Assembly (NCBI GenBank): GCA_029168955.1
Contig: JAPDOI010000211.1
Span: 1,182,215 to 1,246,214 of the forward strand
DNA length: 64,000 bases
Direction: 5' to 3'
Source: Aplectana chamaeleonis
Lineage: Eukaryota > Nematoda > Chromadorea > Rhabditida > Cosmocercidae
The stretch's first letter is position 1; each line of letters opens with the position of its first letter. Of the stretch, positions 1 through 10,242 are shown piece after piece. The notes beneath the pieces are model-generated. The model was not told the DNA's origin, searched no databases, and saw nothing but the letters and a program-made list of their open reading frames with translations. Both the position numbers and the translations under genes were made by a program.

Positions 1-1270
1 CGTGGAGCTATCGACAAGTGAAAAAAACGAAAGAAAGCGCTCAAAATAAGCTGAAATAACGTAATGTAAGTACAGGTGTTGAGAAAATAAGAAGTATCCA
101 CTCAACCTTGGCCTTAATCCATATCTCCCAATACCCACCACATTGAATAATTGTCTGAATCCAGCAACGAGTGCGCGTCCTGGTAAGAGTTTCTGCAAGC
201 GCGCGAGGCAGTCGAAACGTGCGCGAAATGTGCGGTCGGCGATAGTTTGTCCCCCCCCAAATGACACCGGAAAACAGCCGCGTACCATTGGGAAAATAAT
301 AAGGGGGCGCATACTACAGACGTACTTTGTAGCAGAATCTTCACTTCGCGGCCGTTTTTATCGAGTTCCAATGATAGTGTTTGAATGTCGCGATTCTTAG
401 CTCCTGTCACGAAACTTCTCTTCCTTATGCTAGACGGCCGACAAGAGGAGCCTTTCCAGAATATTAAGCCTTTTTCATTCGGCTACAATATTATGACGCC
501 TCAAACTTTCCTGACCTACCTTGCCTACGCTGGAGCAAGCGACTGACAGAAAAACAAGATTTTCTGCTTGCCCAACTCCCAGGTCTTTGCTGAAAAGTCA
601 CTTTCTAGAAACATTGATGCAAGTCTCAGAGGATAGTATTTGAAACCCCGATTCTCGGCTCAGGAATGTTTTATGGATGCTCCTGAATATTCGAGGCGGA
701 TTCGATAGTCACCTACGCAAGCCTTAGTGCTCATACCTTCTGATCACCGATGAGCTAATGATCAGGGTGAGCTGTGGATTTCGGCGTCATGAGTAAAATC
801 GGCCTAGCATTTGCGTTGTCCACCATAAGCTTCTCATGACGGAACATCGCTTCCGTCGTGCACTAGGGTACAGCAAGCTTCTCGTGCCTGTGCACTTCAC
901 TGCTTGTTCCGATGGATTGATTAACTAAAGCAACGAGTTCAGAAGAAGGTAAGAGCCCCTTTCGTGAAATGGAGGCCAAGGATCTGTTCATTGCGTTTAC
1001 ATACGTGTATGCTGCCTTCAATCCGGTACACTTGAAAGGGAATAGAAAATGACACATATGTAACAGTACCGTACTCATGTAACCGCATAGGTTTGATCGC
1101 AGGCTGTTTTCACGTGAGGTGACAATGGTCGGTCCGATGAGCCATTTGCTTTCCGTTGCTCCGTTCTTTCTTCGGACCCTAACTAGTACTCATTTTGGCG
1201 GGAATAAATCTTCCATTTCTGGATCGATGGGGAAAACCATCGGTGACAACCACCGTGTTGGATACAATAC
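1..1270. other. No recognisable gene; weak minus-strand open stretch
   Basis: I recognise no gene here. A minus-strand frame is open from about 410 down to 114 and ends in a run containing LLDSDNYSMWW, which has reasonable codon use, but no splice sites or start support it. The rest shows no repeat, RNA gene or promoter that I can defend. Confidence 0.3.
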
Positions 1271-1273
1271 AAT

Positions 1274-1345
1274 CCGATAACTAGGAATCGAACCCGCATT
1301 GCACCGAACCCACATGTCTGGGCAGCTTGAGGAATGCAGAACAGG
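1274..1345 (-). pseudogene. tRNA-like remnant (B-box bearing), inverted copy
   Basis: The minus strand carries GCAATGCGGGTTCGATTCC (1284-1302), a good match to the T-arm or B-box of a tRNA promoter. I cannot fold a full cloverleaf around it. It lies head to head with a sister copy on the plus strand at 1346-1418 that shares 18 of 19 bases in this word. A tRNA-derived SINE head or a decayed tRNA gene are both possible. Confidence 0.35.
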
Positions 1346-1418
1346 GTGTCGGTAGTGTAATGGTAACACTCTCGCCCGGTAAGCGATGCAATGCGAGTTC
1401 GATTCCGCACATGGAAAG
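1346..1418 (+). pseudogene. tRNA-like pseudogene or SINE head
   Basis: The order of parts resembles a tRNA. A D-arm GTGT / AATGGTA / ACAC sits at about 1355-1369, then an anticodon-like stem CTCGC pairing with GCGA, then GCGAGTTCGATTCC as the T arm. The acceptor stem does not pair, position 33 of the anticodon loop is C instead of the invariant T, and the T stem seems to lack one base. It is therefore probably not a working tRNA. The A-box and B-box words could still support RNA polymerase III transcription. Confidence 0.4.
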
Positions 1419-1754
1419 AAGAGAGTCGCTTCTCATCGTTCTCTCCCTCTATCGAGTGATAACATAGCAGCAAATCTGAGGCCGGAGGCGGTCCACTCAT
1501 TAAAGCACTTTCAGTGGTAGGTTAGCTGGGAATCAAGGTACTCAAACAATGGGGATTGGTGGACCGCCCGGCATTCACCTGGCGGGCAAATGTGCATTAC
1601 CGGTGTCCGCAAGGCTTAAACCCTGACAGCTTTGGTCCGCCAGCAGAGCCTCGCGTGTACCGGCTGGGCTATTATAATCAATGAAATCAGTGATCAAACT
1701 ACAACATGTTAAAGCGTGAGTGGTCGTTAACTCTCTCGAGTACAGGCCATGTGA

Positions 1755-2046
1755 CGACTCGGTGCCAAGCGAATGCCACTGGGCGGTCAGGCGCCAGCCG
1801 AGTGCCAACTGGTGGATAACTGCGTTTTCATATGCTGGTTGAATTCAAAGTGTGATTGCCATAGCCAGCTAACAATAAGTGCAAGTTATCACGCGGCTTT
1901 CAGGCAACTGGCACATTTTTGCCAACCGTCTGCCACTGGCATTACGTGAGATGACGAGTGTTTGCTTTTACTTCCAATCGCGATTGCCACTGGACAGCTA
2001 AATGCCAGTTGTCATCCAACCGTTACAGCAACCTGGCGAAATATCG
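1755..2046. repeat. Three degenerate tandem units around GCCACTGG...AGCTAA...CCAGTT
   Basis: Three successive segments, starting near 1760, 1850 and 1976, repeat the order GATTGCCACTGG, a CAGCTAA-like word, TGCCAGTTGTCA and a GGCAACTGGC-like word. Spacing is about 90 to 125 bases and the units are diverged. No coding frame runs through them. Confidence 0.45.
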
Positions 2047-2239
2047 CCGGCTGTCGGTCGCTCCCAGTGTCTGGAGTGACCTCCTGATAATGATGGCGAT
2101 TAGCTGGTTTAGCTAGCTTACTATTGAAAATGCTACGATGAATCCGACCTTATGCTTTTCTCGAGAACTTCCCACCGACCTGTGGACCGTCTCACAGTTC
2201 TCTCCTCGGAGAACACAGTCCAAACTCCAGAGGTATATA

Positions 2240-2345
2240 TCTTGATATTTTGATCCGGTCACCGTCATAGCAATCCTGCTAAAATCGAAATCTCGATTCG
2301 CTCAAATAAGCAAGAAAAATTTTAGGAAAAGTCGGCCACGCCCCA
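2240..2345 (-). repeat. Diverged fragment of the TTAA-flanked element of 12967-13377
   Basis: The segment runs TTGATATTTTGATCCGG, then a GTCATAGCAATCCTGC-like stretch, CTCGATTCGCTCAAATAAGC and AAGTCGGCC. The same order of words occurs in both ends of the intact element at 12967-13377. Neither terminus is preserved here. Confidence 0.5.
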
Positions 2346-2464
2346 GTAGAAAGAGCAAAATGGGCGCGCTACTGGCGAGTTTCAGAGCAAAACTGATGTC
2401 AACGAATATTCGGAAAGCAGAATATTCGGCCAGATCAAAGAATAATCGAATATTCCGGGTATTC

Positions 2465-2640
2465 GATTATTCGGAAAAGTCAATTTTTCAAATAATTCGT
2501 TTATTCGAATATTCGGAAAAGTCAATTTTTCGAATAATTCGTTTATTCGAGTATTCGGAAAAGTCAATTTTTTGAATAATTAGTCAATTCGAATATTTGA
2601 GCGGCCCAATATTCGAATATTCGGCCGAATAAACGAATAT
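2465..2640. repeat. TTCGAATA minisatellite array, about 43-base unit, 3 copies
   Basis: The unit is a run of TTTATTCGAATATTCGGAAA, GTCAATTTTT and CGAATAATTCG. It repeats about three times before breaking into shorter dyads. CGAATATTCG is self-complementary, so each unit can form a small hairpin. The short open frames across it are by-products of the repeat. Confidence 0.75.
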
Positions 2641-2718
2641 CTTCAGAAAAATAAGAAGCTGAGTCTCCGGCACATGTCCATTTTAGGGGTCCAGAGGTGA
2701 GATGTCTCCAACCAAACT

Positions 2719-2907
2719 GGGTGCTATCTTAGCGGTGGGGGGGCCACTATGTCTGGGTGCACTTCGCCCGACCATTTTATCGTGCCGCACTAAATTTGAG
2801 CACCTACCCGGGTTTTCCCTCCCCCGCACATATCAGGAGTGATTGCGGCACGGAAAAATGGGCGTGGCCAGGTGCGATACAGCAATGCTTCCGCTCAGAT
2901 AGCACCC
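2719..2907. mobile_element. 189-base MITE, GGGTGCTATC ends, CAAACT duplication
   Basis: The inverted ends read GGGTGCTATCTTAGCGG on the left and its near complement CCGCTCAGATAGCACCC on the right. Inside these is a second inverted pair built on a GCGTGGCCAGGTGC-like word and GTGCCGCA. CAAACT stands directly before the left end (2713-2718) and directly after the right end (2908-2913), which fits a 6-base target duplication. There is no coding capacity. A related copy lies at 48515-48705. Confidence 0.7.
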
Positions 2908-3149
2908 CAAACTGATAGGAAATTCGGATGTTGTTGGTAGATAATGTTTAGAGAATCCAGAAACTTTTATCGTATCGTTTAACAACTACTCATAGACAGT
3001 GGTAAATGTTAGTTTCAATACTCCTCTTATGATATAATGTGGAATGTTTTTCTGGTGGAAGAACATTGGCATGGCTTTGCTCTATATAATACTATACAAA
3101 AAAGGTCAAGAAAGCTGGAAGTGCCGCGAACGGTGGTTTGATTATGCGT

Positions 3150-3425
3150 ACTTCTTATTCGAATACTCGCGATTTTGGCCGAATATTCGTATTTTATTCG
3201 AACGAACGAATTCGAATAAATTCGTTCATTATTCGAACGAACGAATTTTCGAATAAATTCGTTTATTCGAATATTCGGAACGAAGTCGAATTTCGAATAA
3301 ATTCGTTTATTCGAATATTCGGAGAACGAATTTTTCGAATAAATTCGTTTATTCGAATATTCGAACGAAGTCAATTTCGAATAATTCGTTCATTTTATTT
3401 CGAACGAACGAATTTCGAATAAATT
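3150..3425. repeat. TTCGAATA minisatellite array with CGAACGAACGAA variants
   Basis: Five or so units of about 43 bases repeat GTTTATTCGAATATTCGGA, a GAACGAAGTC linker and ATTTCGAATAAATTC. The array begins after GCGTACTTCTTATTC and GCGATTTTGGCCGAATATTC, words that also begin the array at 6852. This shared left boundary suggests both arrays belong to one mobile family. Confidence 0.7.
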
Positions 3426-3602
3426 GTTGGACTTGTGAAGAGTTCATACTAAACTGATGGCTGAATCTACAAGTCATTTGTTTGATTGTTTAATTAGGAT
3501 CGATGGAATGAAGCGCATAAGAAATGGGGAATACAGGGGAAAACTGAAGTTCTCAGAGCAACAACAAAAAAATAACGAAGACTGAGGTACATCTGGCAAT
3601 AA

Positions 3603-4016
3603 CATACAATTTCCGATGCTGACTTGATCGTCGGTTCGATGTCGTCCTCACATCTGCGTCTTCATAAGTCTATTGCACTGCGGCGAACATGCGTTGCCTA
3701 CGCTGATTTGGGCGCCATAGCCAGCGACAATCGACGAAATCTGCGCGAATCGATTATGCTAACTGCGGCAGAGTTGCTTGGCAATTTGCGATCGAAACGC
3801 AAAGGCGTCGCTTACAAGCCATTGATCCGACATGGGGGCGGACTGACAGGTAGTGCACCGGACGAGTGTTCAAAGCTGCTTGTATGGCGATTGCCGCTCT
3901 GGCCAGCTTATCGTTGCCTTCTTAGACACTCGTTCCTCTCCTGGCACCTTCGATCAATAGTCACGTCACACCGAGACCTCGAGAACGAGATTTATCGTAC
4001 AACACGTTGCCTTTAA
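3603..4016 (+). CDS. Uncharacterised open frame of 137 codons, possible exon
   Basis: The frame is open from just after a TAA at 3600-3602 to a TAA at 4014-4016. It lacks the low-complexity look of neighbouring repeats and its codon use is plausible. A region around AIASDNRRNLRESIML and LTAAELLGNLRSKRKG reads as an amphipathic helix with a basic tail; the C-terminal third is rich in Trp, Leu and Arg. No upstream ATG is obvious in frame and no clean acceptor was found, so the true 5' boundary is unknown. I do not recognise a family. It could be a transposon-derived fragment or chance. Confidence 0.35.
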   Translation, partial: HTISDADLIVGSMSSSHLRLHKSIALRRTCVAYADLGAIASDNRRNLRESIMLTAAELLGNLRSKRKGVAYKPLIRHGGGLTGSAPDECSKLLVWRLPLWPAYRCLLRHSFLSWHLRSIVTSHRDLENEIYRTTRCL

Positions 4017-4236
4017 GTATCACCCCCACTGGCATCACAGGACGCTCCAATGAATTCTTTGTGCCGACGTTACAGTCCTTGCAATTCTTTACATGCTATA
4101 TTGCTCCGTTCGATCAGATTCTGCATTTGCACCGACGGTCTTCTATTCTTCGATTGACACAGCTTTCCAACGGTGACGAACCACCATTAACATGTTGTAT
4201 CCGACCAGACAACTGGCCCATGTTAAAGAATAATGT

Positions 4237-4685
4237 CACTGCAAATACGACGTTCTTAATGCGTTTCGCCATTTCTTCGTAATTTTGGTAAACACTTGGA
4301 GGCTGCATTGTTCTATGGTGAAAAACTCATGGATGAAAATCATCGTGAACACCGCTCGAATGAGAGGCGCAGAGTTTCGCTGGAGCCAACAACGGGGCCT
4401 TCGCTCCACCGACCCTGGTCGGTTTACTCTGAGAGAATTCTTCGTTCCGCGCTTAGGGGTACCAGATGACTGCTCCCCATGATTCGCGTTCGTTCCGCGA
4501 TAGTTACCCAATCGACTCATCCCTTGACATTCTCGTTCGCATACCCTGATAATACCGCGATCGTTGAGAGGTTTTACGGCGCTAATACTGCGGTGCAGTT
4601 CGCGATCCGCGAGCAGGTACCGTGATCGTCTCCCCCGCTCCCGCGTTCTCATGTTGTGCAGATTTGTAAAGCAGCGCGAAATGCG
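4237..4685 (-). repeat. GC-rich dispersed repeat with TCGCGATCG / CCGCGATAG dyads
   Basis: Read on the minus strand, it begins with a CGCGCTGCTTTACAAATCTG-like word and passes GACGATCACGGTA, GATCGCGG words and GTCGATTGGGTAAC. A second copy, split by a hAT-like element, lies at about 16930-17012 and 18120-18240 and carries the same words in the same order. The two open frames that cover it on the minus strand are GC-rich chance frames. Confidence 0.55.
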
Positions 4686-5845
4686 GCGAGGGTAATATCA
4701 TTATAGCTTTCGTGTTGATCTGATAGGCAACACTCGCTCGGGTGAAACATCGAGAGGGCCTGATGCGGTACCATCAGAAGGCTGAAGAATCTCGCGATCG
4801 TCCCGCGATAGCGTTCCAAGCTCGGTTCGTCGCGCATCCGCGATGTAAGGCCCCGGAATACGTCAATGTATAGACGCGATTCGCCCTCAGGCTGAAACTG
4901 GTAGGATCTCGCACTTGTTCCAGACAGGCCCAGGCCTCGACTCTCGCGGTTTTGCTATAGGAGCATCGTGGAGCATCGATGAACGAACGCGATACACTCG
5001 GTTTGAGACTGAGAATCTTCCTCGCGATCGTTGCGCGATAGCCCCATAAGAAATCCTCTCGGCCCCTACCAGAAACTGAGATTCTATCCAGAACGATCGT
5101 GGGGATCCTCTCAGAGGAGTGAGTAAAGGAATATGAAATATCATTCGACGCAGAATTTACGTAGATTTCAAAACAACCTCACCAGTTTAAAGAGTTATAG
5201 GCGAAAAAAACCGGTGTTTCGTAAATGAATTAGGCTGAAGGATCGAGAATAGTTTTTCAAACTGGAAGCACAAGTTGACGCAGAATTCCTATCTCCAAGC
5301 ACAAAAAAGTTATGGACGAAAACCGGCAGTGACAATCTACACAATCTTGAAAATGACTTGCATGAATGTTGGGTGACTTTCATTCTTTTTCGAGGCGCAT
5401 ACTGGGGGGAGATCGAGTACAGGGTGAGCTGCATTGTCTGCTTCGGCCATTCGACAGACGTCTCCACCCCTTACAGGCATCGTTCGCGTTGAAAACCAAT
5501 TTCCATTTCCTTTTTCTGGCCCAATTTCATGAATGAGTTCGGTAGACCACACTGGTAGATCTGAAAAGGCTAAAAGATAGGGTTATGAAGTTGGAAGGGT
5601 TTAATTTTTTCCTGCCACCAGTTCACCAGTCATCTACACTTTTTCGTAGAATGCTGATGCGACTGTCAAACAACATAGCAAATAGTTGCTAATAAACTCC
5701 ACATGCACGAAATACTTCGAAAATGACAAAGTGACGAGGCTCTCCAAACGCAGAAAAACTTCAAAACTATATTATAAAGGCGCGAACTTTAAATTCATAT
5801 TTACAATGTGTTCCAAAATGAATTTTCCTTACAAATACAGGTTTT
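4686..5845. other. No gene seen; scattered GC-rich dyads
   Basis: This stretch holds two more CGCGATCGT...CGCGATAG dyads near 4792 and 5022. Near 5200-5340 there is a repeat-like segment containing AAAGTTATGGACGAAAACCGG. I see no supported exon. Confidence 0.3.
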
Positions 5846-6193
5846 CTATGGCCCTTCGACGTTTTCGTTTACTAGAGAGGCCAATCTACACACTAACATG
5901 TGTAAAAATAATATACGGTTTTCTGCGCGTATGATGCCTTTCTCAAGACGTGGGTGATTACCAACGGATAGATAAACCTCACCCGTGTATTCCCATCTCC
6001 TCCTTGTGCCTAAGTGTTTCCACTGGTTGTCACCGGTTTTCCCAATTTTTCCAATGTAGAGGTTCCCTTCACCCATATTGGTGGTGAGGGTTGGTGGAGT
6101 ATATGGCTCCAAATTCCCAATCGAAGCTAAGTGGTTGGTGTTACTCATTGCCCAGCGGCATGGACAAATGGGAGGGCCAAGTGTGATTGCCAT
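5846..6193 (-). CDS. Uncharacterised 115-codon open frame
   Basis: This minus-strand frame runs from 6193 to 5846. The middle, around TTNMGEGNLYIGKIGKTG and WKHLGTRRRWEYTGEVYL, is rich in Gly, Lys and aromatics and unlike the repeats nearby. No signal peptide or familiar motif is visible and no splice site was identified. I do not recognise it. A decayed transposon protein is possible. Confidence 0.3.
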   Translation of the reverse strand: MAITLGPPICPCRWAMSNTNHLASIGNLEPYTPPTLTTNMGEGNLYIGKIGKTGDNQWKHLGTRRRWEYTGEVYLSVGNHPRLEKGIIRAENRILFLHMLVCRLASLVNENVEGP

Positions 6194-6389
6194 ATGGCTC
6201 CTCGTGTTGTAGAACTCGCCCTAGTAGCCTCATCAGACGGTGTGGAAAAATTCTAGTTCTTGCGTTCGGGAAAATGGAACAATGGAGTAATGAAGAGATC
6301 GATATCAGTCTTGGAAAGGTATGTCGATTCCTTCATACATTGGAGCCGATTTCATATTTTTGTTAAACTGTTTCGGTATTCAAATTGGA

Positions 6390-6770
6390 ATAACGTTCGA
6401 ATATTCACCTCTTGCGAATAATCGAATTCGGAATAATATTCGAATATTCACCTTTCCTGAATAGTCGAATCTGTCGAATAATATTCAAATATTCACCTTC
6501 TCGAATAGTCGAATTCGAATAATATTCGAATATTCACCTTTCCCGAATAGTCGAATTCCTGAATAATATCTGAATATTCACCTTCCTGAATAGTCGAATT
6601 CGTAATAATGTTCAGAATTTTCACCTTTGCGAATAGTCAGAATTCGGGAATAATGTTCTGAATTTTCACCTTTATGAATAGTCGAATCGGAATAATGTTC
6701 GAATTTTCACCCTTTGCGAATAGTCGAATTCTAATAATGTTCGAGTATTCATTACCCTTCGAATATTCGA
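6390..6770. repeat. Minisatellite, about 41-45-base unit, 8 to 9 copies
   Basis: Each unit reads approximately AATAATATTCGAATATTCAC, CTTTCCGAATAG and TCGAATTCG. Eight full copies and a partial ninth follow one another. The copies differ by substitutions and many one-base indels. The array is distinct in sequence from those at 2465 and 3150 but has the same unit size and the same ATTCGAAT core. Confidence 0.8.
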
Positions 6771-6851
6771 ATGTTCGAATCAAACCTCAAGTCTGAAAAA
6801 TTCTGAGTTTATTCGAACTCGAACATCTGGTCCTCACTCTAGTACTCGGTG

Positions 6852-7215
6852 CGTACTTCTTATTCTCAATACTCGCGATTTTGGCCGAATATTCGTATTA
6901 TTCGTATTCCGAATCATTCGAATAAATCACGATTATTCGGAAAGAGTCAAATTTCGAATAATTCGTTTATTCCGAATATTCTTAGAACTCTGTTTTCGGA
7001 ATAATTCCGTTTATTCGAATATTCCCGGAGAAAGTCATTTTTTCGAATAATTCGTTTATTCGGAATATTCAGAGAAGTCAATTTTTTCGAATAATTCGTT
7101 TATTCGAATATTCGGAGTAGCTTCAATTTCTCGAATAATCCCAGTTTATTCGAATATTCGAAAAGTCAATTTTCCGAATTATTCGTTTATTCGAATATTC
7201 GAAAATTTTTATTCG
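6852..7215. repeat. TTCGAATA minisatellite array, about 43-base unit, 7 copies
   Basis: The array is introduced by GCGTACTTCTTATTC and GCGATTTTGGCCGAATATTC, as at 3146. About seven units of TTTATTCGAATATTCGGAGA, AGTCAATTTTT and TCGAATAATTCG follow. It ends at a Tyr-rich-looking AT tract just before a possible exon at 7239. Confidence 0.75.
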
Positions 7216-7238
7216 TTTGATATCACTCTGATTTACAG

Positions 7239-7418
7239 GCCTCAATAGAGGAGGAGACGCACGAACGATTGTATTCAAAATCTATGTTCTTCTTTTGTGT
7301 TTCCAGTCTGGCTTTATATTGTGACCTGCTTCAGAATGATGGCTGCAAGAATAACGAGAAAATACGAGGCTCGGAGGACAACTCGTCCGCGAACCTTCTA
7401 CCTGAGTTCAAATTCTAA
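7239..7418 (+). CDS. Possible terminal exon, 59 codons
   Basis: An acceptor TGATTTACAG ends at 7238. From there one frame is open to a TAA at 7416-7418, starting ASIEEETHERLYSK and ending SSANLLPEFKF. A second acceptor, TGTGTTTCCAG, ends at 7306 inside the same frame. The protein would be acidic with one short hydrophobic patch (MFFFCVSSLALYC). No upstream exon could be tied to it because a minisatellite lies immediately 5'. No close AATAAA was seen. I do not recognise a family. Confidence 0.3.
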   Translation, partial: ASIEEETHERLYSKSMFFFCVSSLALYCDLLQNDGCKNNEKIRGSEDNSSANLLPEFKF

Positions 7419-7678
7419 ATTTTTGATGAGCCGTAACTCAGTTCGTAGTGAGCTCTGAGCAATTCTGGTTAATTGTGATCAGCGTGGATTTTCCTGCAAG
7501 ATAGGCAGAAGAACTAAAAATCGATTCTGAGCTTGGACTGTGGCTCCAAACGAGTAATAACGATCCCGAATCAGGCCACCTGTTCTTCTCAAGGGACTTC
7601 TCCCTAATGCATGAGAGAAATGCTGTATGAGTGGTATGGATGCGTTCTCAACATGAACTCAGGACACTCATGGGGAAG

Positions 7679-7804
7679 AACGTCGGCACAATAGGGGTTG
7701 TATTCTGGGGTTGACGTCCTATCCAACTCTCATTGTCAGAAACTGCTGCTGGCTTGAATCCGATGTCCGCCCTGGGATACATACAACCGCTATTGTGCTA
7801 ACGT
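7679..7804. repeat. Short inverted repeat (24-base arms)
   Basis: ACGTCGGCACAATAGGGGTT at 7680 is nearly the reverse complement of AACCGCTATTGTGCTAACGT at 7785. The arms face each other across about 77 bases. This is typical of a small inverted-repeat element or its remnant. No duplication was recognised. Confidence 0.5.
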
Positions 7805-8539
7805 GCTACCCCACGGGCGACCATACCGGCCAGTAAACGAAATAAAATATCTGACGCTGGCGAAACATCTCGCGAAAAAAATGTTTACGGCGTCATGCGC
7901 TTGATTACCACCTTTACATGGAGAGGTTCTACAGGCGATGATGCCAGGGGATTTTCAAAATTCAAGAAAATGCGACTAGAAGGGCCCAAAATAAGTGGTA
8001 CAGGCATGACTCAGTACAATGAACTTCATGTTTGAGTAGGAAAAACCGCCATAAAATCTCTAATAAAGACCTACAGCTAACGGCAGTATTTGTTGACTCC
8101 TAGATGAATGAAGGAAGGCAGTTGGAGAAGCAGGCAGAAGGCACCCGGCTGGAGACGTCTGATGGGGAGGTCTGAGGCGTCTGTTTGCAGACCTCATAGC
8201 TGTATTAGCCAACCTTTGCTGAACGGCTGGGAACTCTTGAAGCGGCTCATCTCAGCTGAGGCAACAGCCGACCTATTAGAGTCATCCGGCTTATGGCGCA
8301 CGCCAAAAAGCCCTCAGGCACATCGGACGAGACAGTAATGCGGTAATCCTCAGAAGTTGGGTGTACACTGGATTTTCGAGTAATCGCCATCACTCGCTGG
8401 CAGTGGCCCTGCGGTTATGGCGGGCTTCCGCCTCTGTATTTCACCATTTCAGCTTTGGACTCGTGGTTTAGTAGGTTTGTGTCTAAAAAGTCATATTGGA
8501 TTGAAAATTGAAACCTTGTTCTCGAACTTTTTGTATTTC

Positions 8540-9490
8540 AGAAAAACCCACTATGGTGTCGCCCAGTGAGCAAGCAGAGTGAGGACATAGTAACGAATTC
8601 GACGAAGCTCAGATATTACATATACTAGTCCCTATTCCTACACCGCCAGGTCTATAATGCCTGGTGAGGTATTCCAGTCAACAATTAGATGTAGAGTATG
8701 TATAAGCGGTTCGTTTCAAAACCCTAGAGCCATCCCTGGAAATGAGGTCTACGCTTCTCCTCTGAAGAATCGTGGTGCGGCACCACCACCATCAAATTCA
8801 GAACTTCCGAAAACCATACATGTGACAGATTCAGAAAATAATTTCATTTATATCAAGTTTAACAGTGAAATTATCAACTCCTCACCGTTTCAAAACGAAA
8901 GAGCCTTCAACCACGATTATCATCCTCAATGAAAGTCCATTCTTCAATCCGGTTCAAATTATGTTCATGTGCCAGAGCATCAGCTCCTCGATACCTACCT
9001 TGCCTCGAGGAAGCATGCCATCAGTAGGAAACCAAGTCCGAATTTATGCTCTGCACTCTGAAGGTCACACCAGTTGCCTCTTGCTGCTCAACTTTGCCAA
9101 CGAGAAAGTATCGCATACGATTCCGCTTTCTATGGGAAGAGTGAATCCCCAGGAGCGGTAGTAATCTGGCCTTAAGTGCGAGTTAGTGATGATGAACATC
9201 TTTCACTGATGTGGAGTAGACAACCATAATAATGAGGAGCCAGTTCTATGTTGAGTGAGGATCTGAAACGCTGTAAACAAAACTTACCACACACTGTGAG
9301 AAGCGAACCAGGCCAACAGGACTGGAAAGAGAGCAACGCGACATTGCACTGCGCCATAGCGCCCAGCTGTCCGTCGCTAGACCAGGCCACGTGAAGGTAG
9401 TGGTGCAACGCATTGAGGAAAGCAAAATGCAGCCATCAGGGCTCACTGGAGCATCAAGCATAATATACTCAGAAGCATTACACACCCTCA
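8540..9490. other. Region with competing exon-like frames on both strands
   Basis: Several stop-poor frames overlap. On the plus strand, frames at 8657-8932 and 8865-9161 include the run NQVRIYALHSEGHTS. On the minus strand, a frame above 9286 ends at a good GTAAGT donor, and another ends at GTAGGT near 9001. An acceptor TTGTATTTCAG precedes a 24-base candidate exon at 8541. The evidence conflicts, so I do not choose a model. A real small gene is possible. Confidence 0.3.
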
Positions 9491-9894
9491 GACATGAATT
9501 TTTTGATTTTCATCTTATTTTGTAGAAGGATTCTCTTCTACAACTCTTGTCAAGGGCGAGATCTCAATTCCTGTAATTGGCGAGATATAAGTTCAGGAAC
9601 TTTTTCGATACCCCCTTTCAACATTTCAGATTTTCCGGAAACCGGACACAACGCGCTTTATTTACACCGCTCGGTCAGTGAATGAATATTCCACACAAAT
9701 TCAGAGCATGTATTACCTCTCTCCCTTGTTTCCGAAACAGTTCAAAGCGATGTTCATCGGGCGGGCCTATAATGTCAGAAGTCTCCTTAATCAGTGCTAT
9801 ATTTTACCGCAGAGCGCGTTGTTGAGCACGCCCACGACAATCCGGCCCGAGCAATAACGAAACAGCGTAACCCTAAAGATTCGAGAAGCATTTT

Positions 9895-10140
9895 CTAAGT
9901 CAAACGAATTTTCGAAAAAAAAAATCGAGGAACCAGATCTCGAACAAATGAAAATGGAAAAAAATCGTTCCAAAGAAATTCGAAGAAATGAAAATCGAAA
10001 AAAAATTCCATTCGAAAAAAAATCGAACGAACGAAAATCGAAAAAAAACTCGTTCGACGAAATTTCGAACGAACGAATTTGAAAAAACTCGTTCGGCGAA
10101 TTTTAGAACGACGAACGAACTAAAACAAACTAAAAAAATT
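9895..10140. repeat. CGAACGAACGAAAA / AAAATCG simple-sequence tract
   Basis: Irregular repetition of CGAACGAACG, GAAATTTCG and AAAAATCGAAAAAA fills this stretch. The composition resembles the CGAACGAACGAA variants of the 3150 array. No clean boundary or ends were found. Confidence 0.6.
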
Positions 10141-10242
10141 TGGAAAAATTTTTAGAGAATTTTTTGAAAATTTGCTCGTGTACATGCATAATCTATTATT
10201 TTGTAACACTATCGTGTAGGACTCAGAGAAATTAATCCAGAA

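Noticed and set aside
6390..6770. CRISPR-like array
   Set aside because: Units are contiguous and diverged in tandem with no unique spacers, and the context is eukaryotic. It is a minisatellite.
8865..9161. Glycosidase-like C-terminal domain suggested by a run near NQVRIYALHSEGHTS
   Set aside because: The resemblance is a single strand-like segment, and other frames over the same bases look equally plausible.
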